A DNA stretch of 58,313 nt from JBGPIK01 sp041484845 (GTDB lineage Bacteria > Desulfobacterota > Binatia > UBA9968): contig JBGPIK010000002.1 in NCBI GenBank assembly GCA_041484845.1, forward strand, positions 1 through 58,313, given 5' to 3'. The notes under the pieces were generated by a model, which did no database searches, had not been told where the DNA came from, and saw only the letters and a list, made by a program, of their open reading frames with translations. The position numbers were made by a program, and so were the translations under genes. Below are positions 23,912 to 33,507 of this stretch, in pieces. Every line of letters starts with the position of its first letter. Within the stretch, counting starts at the first letter, position 1.

Positions 23912-24973
23912 TCAGGGGGCCTTGCCGACGTACTTATTGGTCCAAAGCACACCCTCTTTATTGGAAGGGGCTTGGGACAGATCCTTGACAATGCCCGCTC
24001 CGGTTGAAAAATTTATAACCTTTTGCCATCCCGCGGCGCTCATGGTTCCCCAGGGGGGCATCGCATTGGCTACTGTGGAATATGAAAGCTCAAAAACGTC
24101 GTCCGCAAGTTTGTCTTTGGTATAGAGCCGGTGGTTTCGCAGCGCGGTCTTAGCAGCTTCCGGATTCGAACGGAAGAGGGCGCCGCCGCGCGATATCGCC
24201 CGCGCCACCGCGATGGCGATCTTCGGGTTCGCCTCGACGTAGTCCGGGCGCACCATCAGGACCTCGTAGGGGTAATCGGTTAATTCCGGCACTTCCCCCT
24301 TCCCCAGCGGGATCAAGACGTAACCCTTGCCGCTGGGCTCTGTGACCTCGGCCGACGGGGGAGATAGGGCATAGGCGTCGATGACGTTGTTCATCAGCGA
24401 GGCGGGAAGCTCGGGCGCTCCAATATAAACGAACTTGAGTATAGTCCCAATTCCGCCAGCTTTTTTCACTAGGAATTTAAAGATCTGCTCAGAGGCTGCC
24501 CCCGGTCCGGTCGCGCCAATGGTGCCCAACTGGGTCAGCGCTCTGATTCGCGCGGCGATGGGGCTTTCACGGGTGAGTCCAAGTTTGTCCACAATCGCTT
24601 TGCGCAGCACCACGCTCAATGTCATCGCGCGGTTGTGCGCCTGGATCGCGATCGCCGGCGCTCCCTCGACCCGCGCCAGAACAAGTCCCTCTGACGTAGA
24701 AGCGCAGAAATTGATCGAGCGACCGACCACCGCGTTCAAGCAGACCGAGCCGCTCGGCGACGGCGTGATCTTGACGCGCACGCCTTCCGCCTCAAAATAC
24801 TTAAGCTGCTCCGCTACCCATATGGCTCCAAAGGCGAAGTTGGGCACAGCCGTCAACAGGGTCGCTTCGGGCAGCTCCTTTTGTTGGGCATCCAGTTGTG
24901 GCGTAGCTCCGAGGAAAAGCATCAAGAGCGCCAACGCCAGGGTGTTGATAACGAGTCTGGTTCGCGTTTCCAT
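23912..24973 (-). CDS. NMT1/SsuA-type substrate-binding protein of an ABC importer
   Basis: The 353-residue product has a signal peptide (hydrophobic 9-24, LALALLMLFLGATP) and the SsuA/THI5-like fold, with the sequence FAFGAIWVAEQLKYFEAEGV, SGSVCLNAVVGRSINF and GATGPGAASEQIFKFL marking the ligand-binding lobes. It is the last gene of an ATPase-permease-binding protein operon, 18 bases after the permease. The family takes up sulfonates, taurine, nitrate or aromatic acids; the ligand is not predictable. Nearby UbiD genes favour an aromatic or heterocyclic acid, by context only. Confidence 0.85.
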   Translation of the reverse strand: METRTRLVINTLALALLMLFLGATPQLDAQQKELPEATLLTAVPNFAFGAIWVAEQLKYFEAEGVRVKITPSPSGSVCLNAVVGRSINFCASTSEGLVLARVEGAPAIAIQAHNRAMTLSVVLRKAIVDKLGLTRESPIAARIRALTQLGTIGATGPGAASEQIFKFLVKKAGGIGTILKFVYIGAPELPASLMNNVIDAYALSPPSAEVTEPSGKGYVLIPLGKGEVPELTDYPYEVLMVRPDYVEANPKIAIAVARAISRGGALFRSNPEAAKTALRNHRLYTKDKLADDVFELSYSTVANAMPPWGTMSAAGWQKVINFSTGAGIVKDLSQAPSNKEGVLWTNKYVGKAP

Positions 24974-24991
24974 CGCAGAATCTCCTTTCTT

Positions 24992-25852
24992 CTAGCCCTG
25001 AATTTGCACGTGTTCTGTTTGAGTCTGCCAGCGTAAGGCTTTCTTCTCGATCACCTCGGCTATTTTGTCCATGATAATGACCATGATCATCAGAACGATG
25101 ATGCCGACGAAGACGTCGGCCGTCTTGAAAATTCCCGCTGACATTCGAATGAAAAAGCCAACGCCTTCGGTGGACGCAACGAATTCACCTACGATGGCGC
25201 CAATGACAGCGAAGGGGATGCTCGTCCGAATTCCGGTAAAGAGGTATGGAGAAATTGCCGGGAAGATCACTTTAAAAGTCAACTTCCATCCCTTGACGCG
25301 CATGAGCCGCGCCAAGTCGATGTACTCCTGGTCCATCTGCCTCATGCCCGTGTAGGTAATAAAAAAGTTCAGAAAAAACGTAAGCAGAAACACGACGCCT
25401 ACTTTAGACCAAAGCCCTATGCCAAGCCAGACGATGAAAAGCGGCGCTACAGCAGTGCGTGGAACTCCATTGAGAGCGATGATGATGGGCTCGAAAATCT
25501 CAGCGAGCAACCGGCTGCGCCCGAACGCGTAACCCAAGGCAATGCCCGAAAGCGCGCCGATGGGAAATCCGATGGCAATCTCTTGGAAGGTGACCCAGGT
25601 GTGTTGGATCAAGTCGCCTTCGCGAAAGCCGGTGATCAGCGACGAAAGAATTCGGCTTGGGCTGCTGATTAAAAAAGGTTCTAGCCATCGTCCCGAAGCG
25701 ATTTCCCAGAGAAGCAAGAAGCCACCGATGATAGCGACACGCACGGCGGTGATCGCCATACCGCGCAAGGAAAGCGCGTTAACGGTTGGGGCAGTCGCCG
25801 GGCCGATGGAAGGTAACGCGCGAGGTTTTTTTTGGCTTACATCGTTGAACAT
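24992..25852 (-). CDS. SsuC/TauC-type ABC permease
   Basis: The 286-residue protein has about six membrane spans and the BPD permease fold. The cytoplasmic EAA-like loop that docks on the ATPase is visible around EYIDLARLMRVKGWKLTFKV, followed by FPAISPYLFTGIRTS. An N-terminal polar stretch of about 25 residues precedes TM1. It starts 12 bases after the ATPase gene and ends 18 bases before the binding protein, so the three form one importer operon. Confidence 0.9.
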   Translation of the reverse strand: MFNDVSQKKPRALPSIGPATAPTVNALSLRGMAITAVRVAIIGGFLLLWEIASGRWLEPFLISSPSRILSSLITGFREGDLIQHTWVTFQEIAIGFPIGALSGIALGYAFGRSRLLAEIFEPIIIALNGVPRTAVAPLFIVWLGIGLWSKVGVVFLLTFFLNFFITYTGMRQMDQEYIDLARLMRVKGWKLTFKVIFPAISPYLFTGIRTSIPFAVIGAIVGEFVASTEGVGFFIRMSAGIFKTADVFVGIIVLMIMVIIMDKIAEVIEKKALRWQTQTEHVQIQG

Positions 25853-25864
25853 TGAAGTCGACCC

Positions 25865-26722
25865 CTAATGTGTCCCAATATTCAGCTCGTGGCGGAAGAT
25901 ATTCCACAGGCGGCCATAGGCGTCGTCAAATCCTTCTTGCCGGTGAATTTCAAAGATGTTGCGCGGCCGGGCCATGGTGACGTTGATAACGTCTTTGATC
26001 TTGCCGGGACGGTGGGTCATGACGACGACCCGGTCAGCTAACGCTACCGCTTCCACCAAATCGTGGGTGACAAAGACAATCGTCTGGCGCTTCTGCCCCC
26101 AGATTTTCAACAGCTCATCCTGAAGCACCATGCGGGTTTGGGCATCCAGCGGACCGAATGGCTCATCCATGAGGATCACAGGAGGTTCATAAGCCAGAGC
26201 GCGCACGATCGAAGCCCGCTTGCTCATTCCGCCGGACAGCTGAGCCGGATAATACTTCTCGAATCCCTCCAAGCCCGCGAGGTTGATATACTGGCGGACT
26301 TGGCGCTCGCGATCTTTGCGCGGGTATCGTTTCGAATCGAGGCCGAAGCCGACGTTTTCTTCTACCGTTAGCCAGGGAAAGAGTTTACTTTCCTGGGGGA
26401 CATAACCTACCTTGGTGTTGAGTCCTCGCACTTCTTCTCCCTGGAAAAGAATCCGGCCCAATGACGGCGACGAAAACCCCGCCACAAGTTTGAGCAGGGT
26501 GGACTTGCCGCAACCACTAGGTCCTACAACCGTAACAAATTCTCCGTAGCCGATGCTCAAGCTGATTTCCTGAAGCGCGCTGATCGTCTCTTCATCAGGA
26601 GTTCGAAACAACTTCGACACATTGTCAACCTGAATGACTAATGAATCCTTAGATCGATTTTCCGGGGGAGTTTGAACGAGCATATCGGTCATTGTTGAAG
26701 TCCAGTCGGGAACCCAACCCAA
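25865..26722 (-). CDS. SsuB/TauB-type ABC transporter ATPase
   Basis: The 285-residue protein has all ABC motifs: Walker A GPSGCGKSTLLK, Q-loop YVPQESKLFPW, signature LSGGMSKRASIVRAL, Walker B VILMDEPFGPLD and the switch His in FVTHDLVEA. The start is uncertain: a TTG at 26722 has GGAG eight bases ahead, while an ATG at 26692 has no clear site; I keep the former. It is the first gene of the importer operon and is divergent from the DUF1989 gene. Confidence 0.88.
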   Translation of the reverse strand: MGWVPDWTSTMTDMLVQTPPENRSKDSLVIQVDNVSKLFRTPDEETISALQEISLSIGYGEFVTVVGPSGCGKSTLLKLVAGFSSPSLGRILFQGEEVRGLNTKVGYVPQESKLFPWLTVEENVGFGLDSKRYPRKDRERQVRQYINLAGLEGFEKYYPAQLSGGMSKRASIVRALAYEPPVILMDEPFGPLDAQTRMVLQDELLKIWGQKRQTIVFVTHDLVEAVALADRVVVMTHRPGKIKDVINVTMARPRNIFEIHRQEGFDDAYGRLWNIFRHELNIGTH

Positions 26723-26896
26723 GGGATCGGCTCCTTCGGTTACGTTGATTCGCCGAAAGTGCGCTACTCTATATCATAACTCTTCAAACTTTTCCTATGA
26801 CACGAAAAAATTTATAAGTGGTGACGGGCTTGCTTGCGCGCCTGTCAATCGGCTAATTTACAGGCTCTTAATGACTTATTCACTTGGGAGGATGCG

Positions 26897-27529
26897 ATGA
26901 AAACTATCAGCGAGTCCGTGATTAAAAGTAATACCGGCAAGACATTCGTGGTCAAGAAGGGGCAAGTCATCAGCGTTATCGGCCAATCGACGGCCGACTA
27001 CGTCGTCTTTAACTTGCGCAACGTCAAAGAGCGCTTTGATCAGGCGCGCACCAAGGTCGACCAAGGTAAAATCTATGTGACCACCGGAGATCTCCTGATC
27101 TCGAAATTCAACAATGTCATGATGACCATTGTGAAGGACACGTACAAGGGAACCCACGATCTCGAAAAAGGGATGTGCAGTACCTCCTTCTACAAGAAAT
27201 GGGGCGACCGGATCTTCGAAATCTACGGCGGCGTGTGGAAACAGTTGGGCCGAAAAAGAGGCGCCGCGCCCAAGCATGGCTGTTGGGAAAACCTAGCCAA
27301 AGCGTTGAAACCGCATGGCGTTCCCAAGGAGGACATTCCCAGTCCGCTCAACGTCTTTCAAACTATGGTGATCAATGCCGAAACCGGCAGCATGCGCTAT
27401 GCTATGGTGCGGCCGGACCCCGGAAGTCAAATGGATTTACGCGCTGAAATGGACTGCTTGGTCGGGATCAGCGCTTGCCCGGAAGGCGGACGGGGAAGAG
27501 ATCTAGAGATCATTATATACAAGAACTGA
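26897..27529 (+). CDS. DUF1989 / urea-carboxylase-associated family protein
   Basis: The 210-residue protein belongs to DUF1989, whose members accompany urea carboxylase or urea-amidolyase genes and may handle amides, though activity is known for few. Hallmarks are GTHDLEKGMCS in the middle, the second conserved region IPSPLNVFQTM and the Cys-containing end CPEGGRGRDLEIIIY. I chose the ATG at 26897 because GGGAGG lies just before it. No urea carboxylase is nearby; it is divergent from an SsuABC-type importer, so a link with that ligand's nitrogen is possible but speculative. Confidence 0.82.
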   Translation: MKTISESVIKSNTGKTFVVKKGQVISVIGQSTADYVVFNLRNVKERFDQARTKVDQGKIYVTTGDLLISKFNNVMMTIVKDTYKGTHDLEKGMCSTSFYKKWGDRIFEIYGGVWKQLGRKRGAAPKHGCWENLAKALKPHGVPKEDIPSPLNVFQTMVINAETGSMRYAMVRPDPGSQMDLRAEMDCLVGISACPEGGRGRDLEIIIYKN

Positions 27530-27563
27530 TTCTCGCCCGATTCGGTGCGATGGGAATTCATCG

Positions 27564-28571
27564 TCAGCGATACAGGCGGTCGATGTAGCCGCTACTCTCG
27601 AGTTCCTTGAGAAAACTGACGTCCGTAAAGTCACTGGGTTTTGCTTGGGCGGCTTTGGGGTTTTTGGATTTCAATTGATCGAGGAAGAGCTGGATGCCGG
27701 GCTCCGTCGGATAGGGCACCTTGCGCGTCAGTTTGAGCACGATCTCGTTGTAACTTTCCGCCAGGGCTTTCTCGTCCTTGATGTCGAGATATTTTTGCAG
27801 GATCTTTTGAGCGCCCCTGGGATTCGTCAGATTGTAATGCACCGCATCGATATAAGCCTGCATGAAACGGCGTATGGTGTCGGGTTTCTTTTTGATGTAT
27901 TCACGGGTGACGGCGACGCCGTTTTGCTGCCACTCGACATCGAGTTTGGTAAAATCAAGCAGTGCGCGGACGCCGAGTTCCTTTGCCTTGAGAGTCTCGG
28001 GCGGCTGCAGCAGAGTCGCCTGGATAATGTTGCTCTGCATGGCCGCCAGGCGGGCCGGGACGGACCCGATCGTGACATAACCGACATCATCGGCCTTGAG
28101 TCCGTATCGTTCAAAGACGGTTTGCGCCGCGGCGTTATCCGCGCTGCCGATGCGGCTGACGCCGAATTTTTTCCCCTTAAGATCTTCCACCCGGGTAATC
28201 TGATTGGTGACGAAAAGCACATAAGGGAAGCGATTGACGGAACCGGCGATCAGCACCGCGCCGGAGCCGGTGAGATTGCTGGTGATCACCGCAGACGCGC
28301 CGGTGTGGATGATGGGTGTCTCTCCCGCCAACATGGCGGTTACGGCCAGTGGCGCTCCGACCAGAAGCACCAGTTCGACATCGAGCCCATGCCTGGCGTA
28401 AAAACCCGCCTCCTTGGCCGTCCAGACATTCAGTTGCGTCGGGCTGACTACGGTATAAGCGACACGGAGCTTTTCCAATGGAGCTTGCGCCCGGACGAAG
28501 GAAGCCGTCAGAGCGAGTAACTGTACAGCGCAAAGGATAGAGATAGATATCCGATAAATACGGGTGGTCAT
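27564..28571 (-). CDS. NMT1/SsuA-type substrate-binding protein downstream of UbiD
   Basis: The 335-residue product has a signal peptide (about 1-28, ending SFVRAQA), then LRVAYTVVSPTQLNVWTA and EAGFYARHGLDVELVLL, the first lobe of the SsuA/THI5 fold, and VEDLKGKKFGVSRIGSADN. It lies 56 bases after the first UbiD gene on the same strand, with no permease or ATPase of its own. It probably feeds the substrate of the UbiD enzyme to a shared importer, perhaps the one encoded at 24992-26722. That link is inference. Confidence 0.83.
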   Translation of the reverse strand: MTTRIYRISISILCAVQLLALTASFVRAQAPLEKLRVAYTVVSPTQLNVWTAKEAGFYARHGLDVELVLLVGAPLAVTAMLAGETPIIHTGASAVITSNLTGSGAVLIAGSVNRFPYVLFVTNQITRVEDLKGKKFGVSRIGSADNAAAQTVFERYGLKADDVGYVTIGSVPARLAAMQSNIIQATLLQPPETLKAKELGVRALLDFTKLDVEWQQNGVAVTREYIKKKPDTIRRFMQAYIDAVHYNLTNPRGAQKILQKYLDIKDEKALAESYNEIVLKLTRKVPYPTEPGIQLFLDQLKSKNPKAAQAKPSDFTDVSFLKELESSGYIDRLYR

Positions 28572-28627
28572 CTTCTTCCTCCCAACGTGAGTTTGCCCAA
28601 TCGGTTAAAGTTGCATCTCGGCCGCCG

Positions 28628-30064
28628 CTATGCTTTGCCGGTGAGAATCTTATCGTCTTTCGCCGGATCATAGGAGCGCGTATCGCGTGCCAGATCCACT
28701 TTATTCAAAACCTCGACCGGCGCTCGCGCTTCTTTGGGAAAGTCATAGGGCGGCAGCGGCTTGGTGGCGTCGAATATTAGTTTGGTTTCCATCGGTCCTT
28801 TTTCCATCCGGTTATAACCGTAGGCGGTGGGATTTAAGTGCGAACCGATGATGTTCGGAATTATGACCATGTCCCGATCCGCCTGAAAGCGCATGGCCAG
28901 CGCCCACAGCACCTGAGTCTCGTTGAATACATCGACGTCATCATCGACGACGATCGCAAGCTTGATGTTGGGGTCGGTTACAATGGCGGCGAGAGCGGCC
29001 TGTTTAGGTTCACCCTCGGCGCGCTTCTTGACGGAAATGTAGCAATGAGAGCGGCCGGCGCCGGAGAGCGGCAAATTGACCGCCGTCGTGCTGGGTACGG
29101 CTTCCTGAATGCGGCGCAGCAGACTGCCCAGACGCGGAGCGGCACCAATAACGTTGTGTTCAAAATGGGCGCTGTGAATGCACTGGTAAATGGGGTTTTT
29201 GCGCATGGTGATCGCCGTTACCTCGATGTAAGGCTGCTCGCCCTCTTTATAGTAGTAGTGCGGCCATTCACCAAAAGGACCTTCGTAGTGCCGCTTTTTC
29301 GGCGGGACGATGCCTTCAATGACGATTTCACAGCGGGCCGGAACCATGAGATTGACGGTCTCCGCCTTCACTACTTCCAAAGGTTCGCCCAAAAAAGCGC
29401 CGGCCACTTCCAGTTCCTGGCCAATGCCGGCCTGTTTACTGACTGCGGCCAAGTTCAATGCCGGGTGATGCCCTATCGCGAGTGCGACTTCCATCGGCTC
29501 ATTGTGATCTTCATATTCGGCGCGTACATAATTGCCGTGATTGGCGGGGTTGATCATGAGCCCCAATTGTCTTTTGCCCTGTTTCTGATGACGGTAAATT
29601 CCGACATTGACTGCTTTCGTCCCGCGCTCCTTGCAAATCAGCGCAGCGGCATTGATATAGGCGCCGGCGTCGCCTTCGTTGAGGGTCAAGACCGGCAGCA
29701 AATCGAGGTCGACATCATCGCCTTTGAAGATCACCTCTTTGACCGGAGCGTCTTTTGCGGCGATCTCCTTGACCGGGATCGGTTGATGCTCTCGATGCGC
29801 CAGATCTTTCACCATTTGAGGCACCGTCGGTGAGCCCAATGATAAGGCAAGCCGCTCATAGGTCGCACCCAGATTGATAATTAGCGGGAATTTCGAACCT
29901 TTGATGTTTTTGAAGAAGACCAACGGAAATTTGTTTTCCCTTTCGAATTTCTCGACAATCGCACTGGCTTCATAACGCGGATCGACTTCACGATCCACAA
30001 TGACGACATCCTTGGGCCGCTTTTCCAAAAGTTCATCCATATAACTGCGCAAATCCTTAGGCAT
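28628..30064 (-). CDS. UbiD-family decarboxylase (first copy)
   Basis: The 478-residue protein belongs to the UbiD family, whose active members use prenylated FMN to decarboxylate aromatic or alpha,beta-unsaturated acids. The active-site Glu region reads EGPFGEWPHYYY and the following strand PYIEVTAITMRKNP is typical. The late conserved block reads IKLAIVVDDDVDVFNETQVLWALAMRFQADRDMVIIP. I chose the ATG at 30064 because GGAGG lies seven bases ahead. The UbiX flavin prenyltransferase needed for maturation is not in the window. The gene is divergent from a second operon that also holds a UbiD gene. Confidence 0.9.
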   Translation of the reverse strand: MPKDLRSYMDELLEKRPKDVVIVDREVDPRYEASAIVEKFERENKFPLVFFKNIKGSKFPLIINLGATYERLALSLGSPTVPQMVKDLAHREHQPIPVKEIAAKDAPVKEVIFKGDDVDLDLLPVLTLNEGDAGAYINAAALICKERGTKAVNVGIYRHQKQGKRQLGLMINPANHGNYVRAEYEDHNEPMEVALAIGHHPALNLAAVSKQAGIGQELEVAGAFLGEPLEVVKAETVNLMVPARCEIVIEGIVPPKKRHYEGPFGEWPHYYYKEGEQPYIEVTAITMRKNPIYQCIHSAHFEHNVIGAAPRLGSLLRRIQEAVPSTTAVNLPLSGAGRSHCYISVKKRAEGEPKQAALAAIVTDPNIKLAIVVDDDVDVFNETQVLWALAMRFQADRDMVIIPNIIGSHLNPTAYGYNRMEKGPMETKLIFDATKPLPPYDFPKEARAPVEVLNKVDLARDTRSYDPAKDDKILTGKA

Positions 30065-30135
30065 GTTATTACCTCCGTCAAATTCTTCGAAGTTAGACGC
30101 GGCGAGCAGACACCTGCTATATCCTGCAATCGACT

Positions 30136-30168
30136 GCACCTGTCAAGGATTGTTTACTTGACAGGTGC
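30136..30168. promoter_or_regulatory. Operator-like 12-bp inverted repeat with divergent -35 boxes
   Basis: GCACCTGTCAAG and CTTGACAGGTGC are perfect 12-bp arms around a nine-base spacer, so half-sites lie 21 bp apart, two helical turns. Each arm contains TTGACA pointing away from the centre: at 30158-30163 on the plus strand and 30146-30141 on the minus strand. Seventeen bases after the plus box is TAACAC; nineteen after the minus box is TATAGC. The repeat sits between the divergent UbiD and luciferase-like genes, so a dimeric regulator here would control both. Confidence 0.65.
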
Positions 30169-30202
30169 CCGGCGTTCCCCTAACACTAAACGCCGTAGAC
30201 AG

Positions 30203-31189
30203 ATGATGCGTAAGTTGCCTATTCAATTGGGCGTGAGTCTGCCGAATCGCGGCGTGCTCTTCGGCTTGACGGATATCGATACGATTCTCGACGCCGCCGT
30301 TCTCGCGGAGAGCTCCGGGATTTTCGAGTCGGTCTGGTTCGGCGACAGCCTGATTCACAAGCCGCGCCTCGATTCCATCGTGATGCTTAGCGCCGCCGCA
30401 ACGCGCACGCGCAAGGTTCGGCTGGGCGTGATCTGCATGGCCAGCTTTCCTGTGCGCCATCCGGTGCTGCTCGCGATTCAGTGGGCAAGTTTGGATCAAC
30501 TCTCGAAAGGGCGGACACTATTGGGCGTTTGCATCGGCGGCGGGCACGAAGGCGAAATGCGCGCCTTCGGCGTGCAAAAAAACGAGCGCGTCGGACGACT
30601 GACCGAGGGCATCAAGCTCCTGCGCGAAATCTGGGACGAAGAGGAACTCCATCACCAAGGCAAGTTCTACAAACTTGAAGGCTACCGCATCGTTCCCAAG
30701 CCAATACAAAAGCCGTGTCCCATTTGGATCGCAGTCAGCCCTGACCGTCGCGTGGTCGGGGACGAGGGCGTAGCGCGCGCGATGAAACGGGTGGCGACGC
30801 TCGGCGACGGCTACATCAGCATGGCCGTGACAGCGGAGGAACTGGCATTGCGTCTGAATCTGATTGAAAAATATGCCAACGAAGCGGAGCGCAACCTCGA
30901 GCATTTTGAAGTGGCTATTCATGGCATGGTGAACATTAACGATAGTAAGCAAAGCGCCTACGAGGAATCTAAATACTATTTTAACAACTACTATGCTCCC
31001 GGTTATCCCACGGAAGAATTGGTTAAAATTTGGCTGGCCCATGGATCGCCAGACGAGTGCGCGCGCTTGATCCAGGAATGGATCGATATGGGTTTCACCA
31101 CGCCGGTATTGCGCTTCGCTGCGCGTGATCAGATCGGCCAAATCGAGCGCTTTATCAAAGATGTTTATCCTCTGCTGCGGTTGAATTGA
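30203..31189 (+). CDS. Luciferase-like (LLM) flavin- or F420-dependent oxidoreductase
   Basis: The 328-residue protein is a TIM barrel of the bacterial luciferase superfamily: LGVSLPNRG at the first strand, ESVWFGDSLIHKPRLDSIVML near 45-65, VRLGVICMASFPVRHPV and LGVCIGGGHEGEMRAFG. Members oxidise or desulfurise organic substrates with reduced FMN or F420; the cofactor is not certain. The start is set at the paired ATGs 30203/30206 since the frame upstream runs through the operator. It heads an operon with UbiD and molybdenum hydroxylase genes, 73 bases before UbiD. Confidence 0.85.
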   Translation: MMRKLPIQLGVSLPNRGVLFGLTDIDTILDAAVLAESSGIFESVWFGDSLIHKPRLDSIVMLSAAATRTRKVRLGVICMASFPVRHPVLLAIQWASLDQLSKGRTLLGVCIGGGHEGEMRAFGVQKNERVGRLTEGIKLLREIWDEEELHHQGKFYKLEGYRIVPKPIQKPCPIWIAVSPDRRVVGDEGVARAMKRVATLGDGYISMAVTAEELALRLNLIEKYANEAERNLEHFEVAIHGMVNINDSKQSAYEESKYYFNNYYAPGYPTEELVKIWLAHGSPDECARLIQEWIDMGFTTPVLRFAARDQIGQIERFIKDVYPLLRLN

Positions 31190-31262
31190 AAGTGGAATCG
31201 CTGGTACAAGATTCTATGCCATTGTCCTTTTTGGCGGCTTAAAGAAAGCGTAGGAACGATCC

Positions 31263-32609
31263 ATGTTCGAAGACTTGAGAGGTTTTCTCACGCACCTGGA
31301 AAGCCAAGGCCAACTTCTTCACGTCAAGGACGAAGTCGACGTCAAATATGAAATTGCCGCGGGTATGCGTAAGACTTCGGACATCGAAGGTCCGGCTCTT
31401 TTGTTTGAAAATATCAGGGGATATCGCGGCTGGCGTGTCTTGGGTGGGCTGTTCGCGACGCGCAAGCTAGTCGCTTTGGGTCTTGGTGTGCCGCAAGAGC
31501 AAATGCTCGAGCGCTACCTAACCCTGGAAGACCAGCGTATTGCGCCGGAGCCGGTCTCCTCCGGACCGGTAAAAGAAATCAAATGGACCGGCAGCCAAAT
31601 CGATTTAACCAAAATTCCGATCGTCACGCACGCGAGCAAAGATTGCGGGCCTTATGTTACCATCGGCGTGCAGATCGGCAAGGATCCCGACTCCGGAGTC
31701 CGTAATTTGTCGATTCACCGCATGCTGCTCTTGGGCAAGGACCGGCTGTCGCTCTGGGCGCCGGCTGACCATCATCTAGGTCGCATGATCCTCAAAGCCG
31801 AGGAAAAAGGCCGCGGCCTTGAAGTCGCTACGGCCGTGGGCGTCGATCCCGCCATCATCGTCGGCTCGCAAGCCAAGGTTCCTTATGGCATCGATGAATT
31901 CCACGTTGCCGGCGGTCTGCGCGGCGGGGCGGTGAAGCTGGTCAAATGTGAGACCATCGACGTCGAGGTTCCGGCGTTTGCTGAAGTCGTCATCGAAGGC
32001 GTGACAATCCCTGGCGAGCGTGTCGCCGATGGGCCGTACGGCGAGTACCCCGGCTGTTATAGCGAAGCGAAGCAGGCCCCGGTGCTGAAAGTAACCGCGA
32101 TCACCATGCGCCAAAACGCGATCTGGCAGACCGCCCTGACCGGCATGCCGGTGACGGAAAATCACACCTTAATCGAATATGGCAACGCCGCGTTGGTTTA
32201 CCGCGAAATCAAAAAGATTGTCCCCGAGGTTAAAGCCATTAATTTTACTCCGGGCGGCACGTTTCGCCATCATGTGGTGGTGTCGATCAAGAAGCGCGCT
32301 GAAAATGAAGGCCGCAATGTTATCCTGGCATTGCTTTCCCTGGGCATCGGTTTGAAGCAAGTGACTGTTGTCGATGACGATATTGATGCCTTTAATCCCA
32401 TGCAGGTGGACTGGGCGCTCGCTACGCGCATGCAGGCGGACAAAGACGTGATCATCATTCCGCGTATCGCTTGTTCAACGCTTGACCCCTCGGTGCCGGA
32501 ACCGCGCGTCACCGCCGGTTTGGGTATCGATGCCACGGCGCCGATGAAAGATCGCTGGCGTTTTGAAAAAGTGGAAATTCCCGGCGTGGACAAAGTGAAG
32601 TACATCTAA
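31263..32609 (+). CDS. UbiD-family decarboxylase (second copy)
   Basis: The 448-residue protein is a second UbiD homologue, clearly diverged from the first. The Glu region reads ADGPYGEYPGCY and the conserved late block reads IGLKQVTVVDDDIDAFNPMQVDWALATRMQADKDVIIIP. It lies 13 bases before the FAD subunit of a molybdenum hydroxylase. UbiD next to a hydroxylase suggests an aromatic acid that is hydroxylated and decarboxylated (or the reverse) in one pathway, as in some phenol and heteroaromatic routes. The precise substrate cannot be told from sequence. Confidence 0.9.
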   Translation: MFEDLRGFLTHLESQGQLLHVKDEVDVKYEIAAGMRKTSDIEGPALLFENIRGYRGWRVLGGLFATRKLVALGLGVPQEQMLERYLTLEDQRIAPEPVSSGPVKEIKWTGSQIDLTKIPIVTHASKDCGPYVTIGVQIGKDPDSGVRNLSIHRMLLLGKDRLSLWAPADHHLGRMILKAEEKGRGLEVATAVGVDPAIIVGSQAKVPYGIDEFHVAGGLRGGAVKLVKCETIDVEVPAFAEVVIEGVTIPGERVADGPYGEYPGCYSEAKQAPVLKVTAITMRQNAIWQTALTGMPVTENHTLIEYGNAALVYREIKKIVPEVKAINFTPGGTFRHHVVVSIKKRAENEGRNVILALLSLGIGLKQVTVVDDDIDAFNPMQVDWALATRMQADKDVIIIPRIACSTLDPSVPEPRVTAGLGIDATAPMKDRWRFEKVEIPGVDKVKYI

Positions 32610-32622
32610 CGGTCATAGGCTG

Positions 32623-33498
32623 ATGAAGAACTTCGATTATCTTGAGCCAAAGAGTGTCACTGAAGCGTGTGCGCTTTTGCGACAGCACGGCGCAGAAGCC
32701 CGCATCTTTGCCGGCGGCGCGCAGTTAACGATCTTGATGAAGCAGGGCCTCTATCAGCCCAAGGCCCTCATCAATATTAAGAAGATTCCAGAATTGAGAG
32801 GAATAACATTCGACCCTACAGCCGGGCTGACCATCGGCGCGCTGGTGACGCATCGCGACCTTGAAACCTCTGCGCTCGTCAAAGACAAATTTCCCGTACT
32901 TTGCGAAGCCGAAAGGGAGGTTGCCAACATCCGTGTACGAAACGTCGGAACCATCGGTGGCAATCTGGCCTCAGGTGAGGCTTTGACGGACTTGTCGCAG
33001 ATTTTTATCGCGTTGGATGGCCAAGTGAAGATCGCCGGGCCGGGAGGAAGCCGCAATCTTCTCGTAGAGGAGCTTTTCGTCGACTTTTATCAAACCAGCC
33101 TTGCGGAAGATGAACTGCTGACGCATGTGTCGGTGCCGCCTCTCCCTCCTCGTTCCGGTATAGCGTACATTCGATTTTCCAGCAGCTCGACGGTCGATAA
33201 ACCGTCAGTTGGAGTTTGTGTCCGCGTCACTCTAGAGCAGGGCAACGAGAACGCTCGCAGCGTTCGCGTTGTGCTCGGCTGTGTCGGGCCGACCCCCGTT
33301 AGAGCGCGCAAAGCGGAAGCGCTGCTGGCCGAAAAGTCCATTGTGCCGGATCTCATTGAAGAGGTGGGTGCTTCAGCCGCTCGGGAATGCAATCCGAGCA
33401 GCGATTTACGGGGTTCGGAACACTATAAGCGGGCGATCGTGCGCACGCTGGTCAAACGGGCGCTGATCCAGGCTTGCGAACAGGCGCTGCGGAATTAG
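32623..33498 (+). CDS. Molybdenum hydroxylase FAD-binding subunit (CoxM/HcrB-like)
   Basis: The 291-residue protein carries the FAD motifs of the family: ARIFAGGAQLTILMKQG (about 26-42; the usual AGGT is AGGA) and NVGTIGGNLASGEALTDL (about 107-124). Length fits the CoxM type and leaves no room for the extra 4Fe-4S insertion of 4-hydroxybenzoyl-CoA reductase. It passes electrons between the iron-sulfur subunit and the acceptor. The CoxS gene starts nine bases after its stop, in the common medium-small-large order. Confidence 0.9.
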   Translation: MKNFDYLEPKSVTEACALLRQHGAEARIFAGGAQLTILMKQGLYQPKALINIKKIPELRGITFDPTAGLTIGALVTHRDLETSALVKDKFPVLCEAEREVANIRVRNVGTIGGNLASGEALTDLSQIFIALDGQVKIAGPGGSRNLLVEELFVDFYQTSLAEDELLTHVSVPPLPPRSGIAYIRFSSSSTVDKPSVGVCVRVTLEQGNENARSVRVVLGCVGPTPVRARKAEALLAEKSIVPDLIEEVGASAARECNPSSDLRGSEHYKRAIVRTLVKRALIQACEQALRN

Positions 33499-33507
33499 GC
33501 TCTTTTC

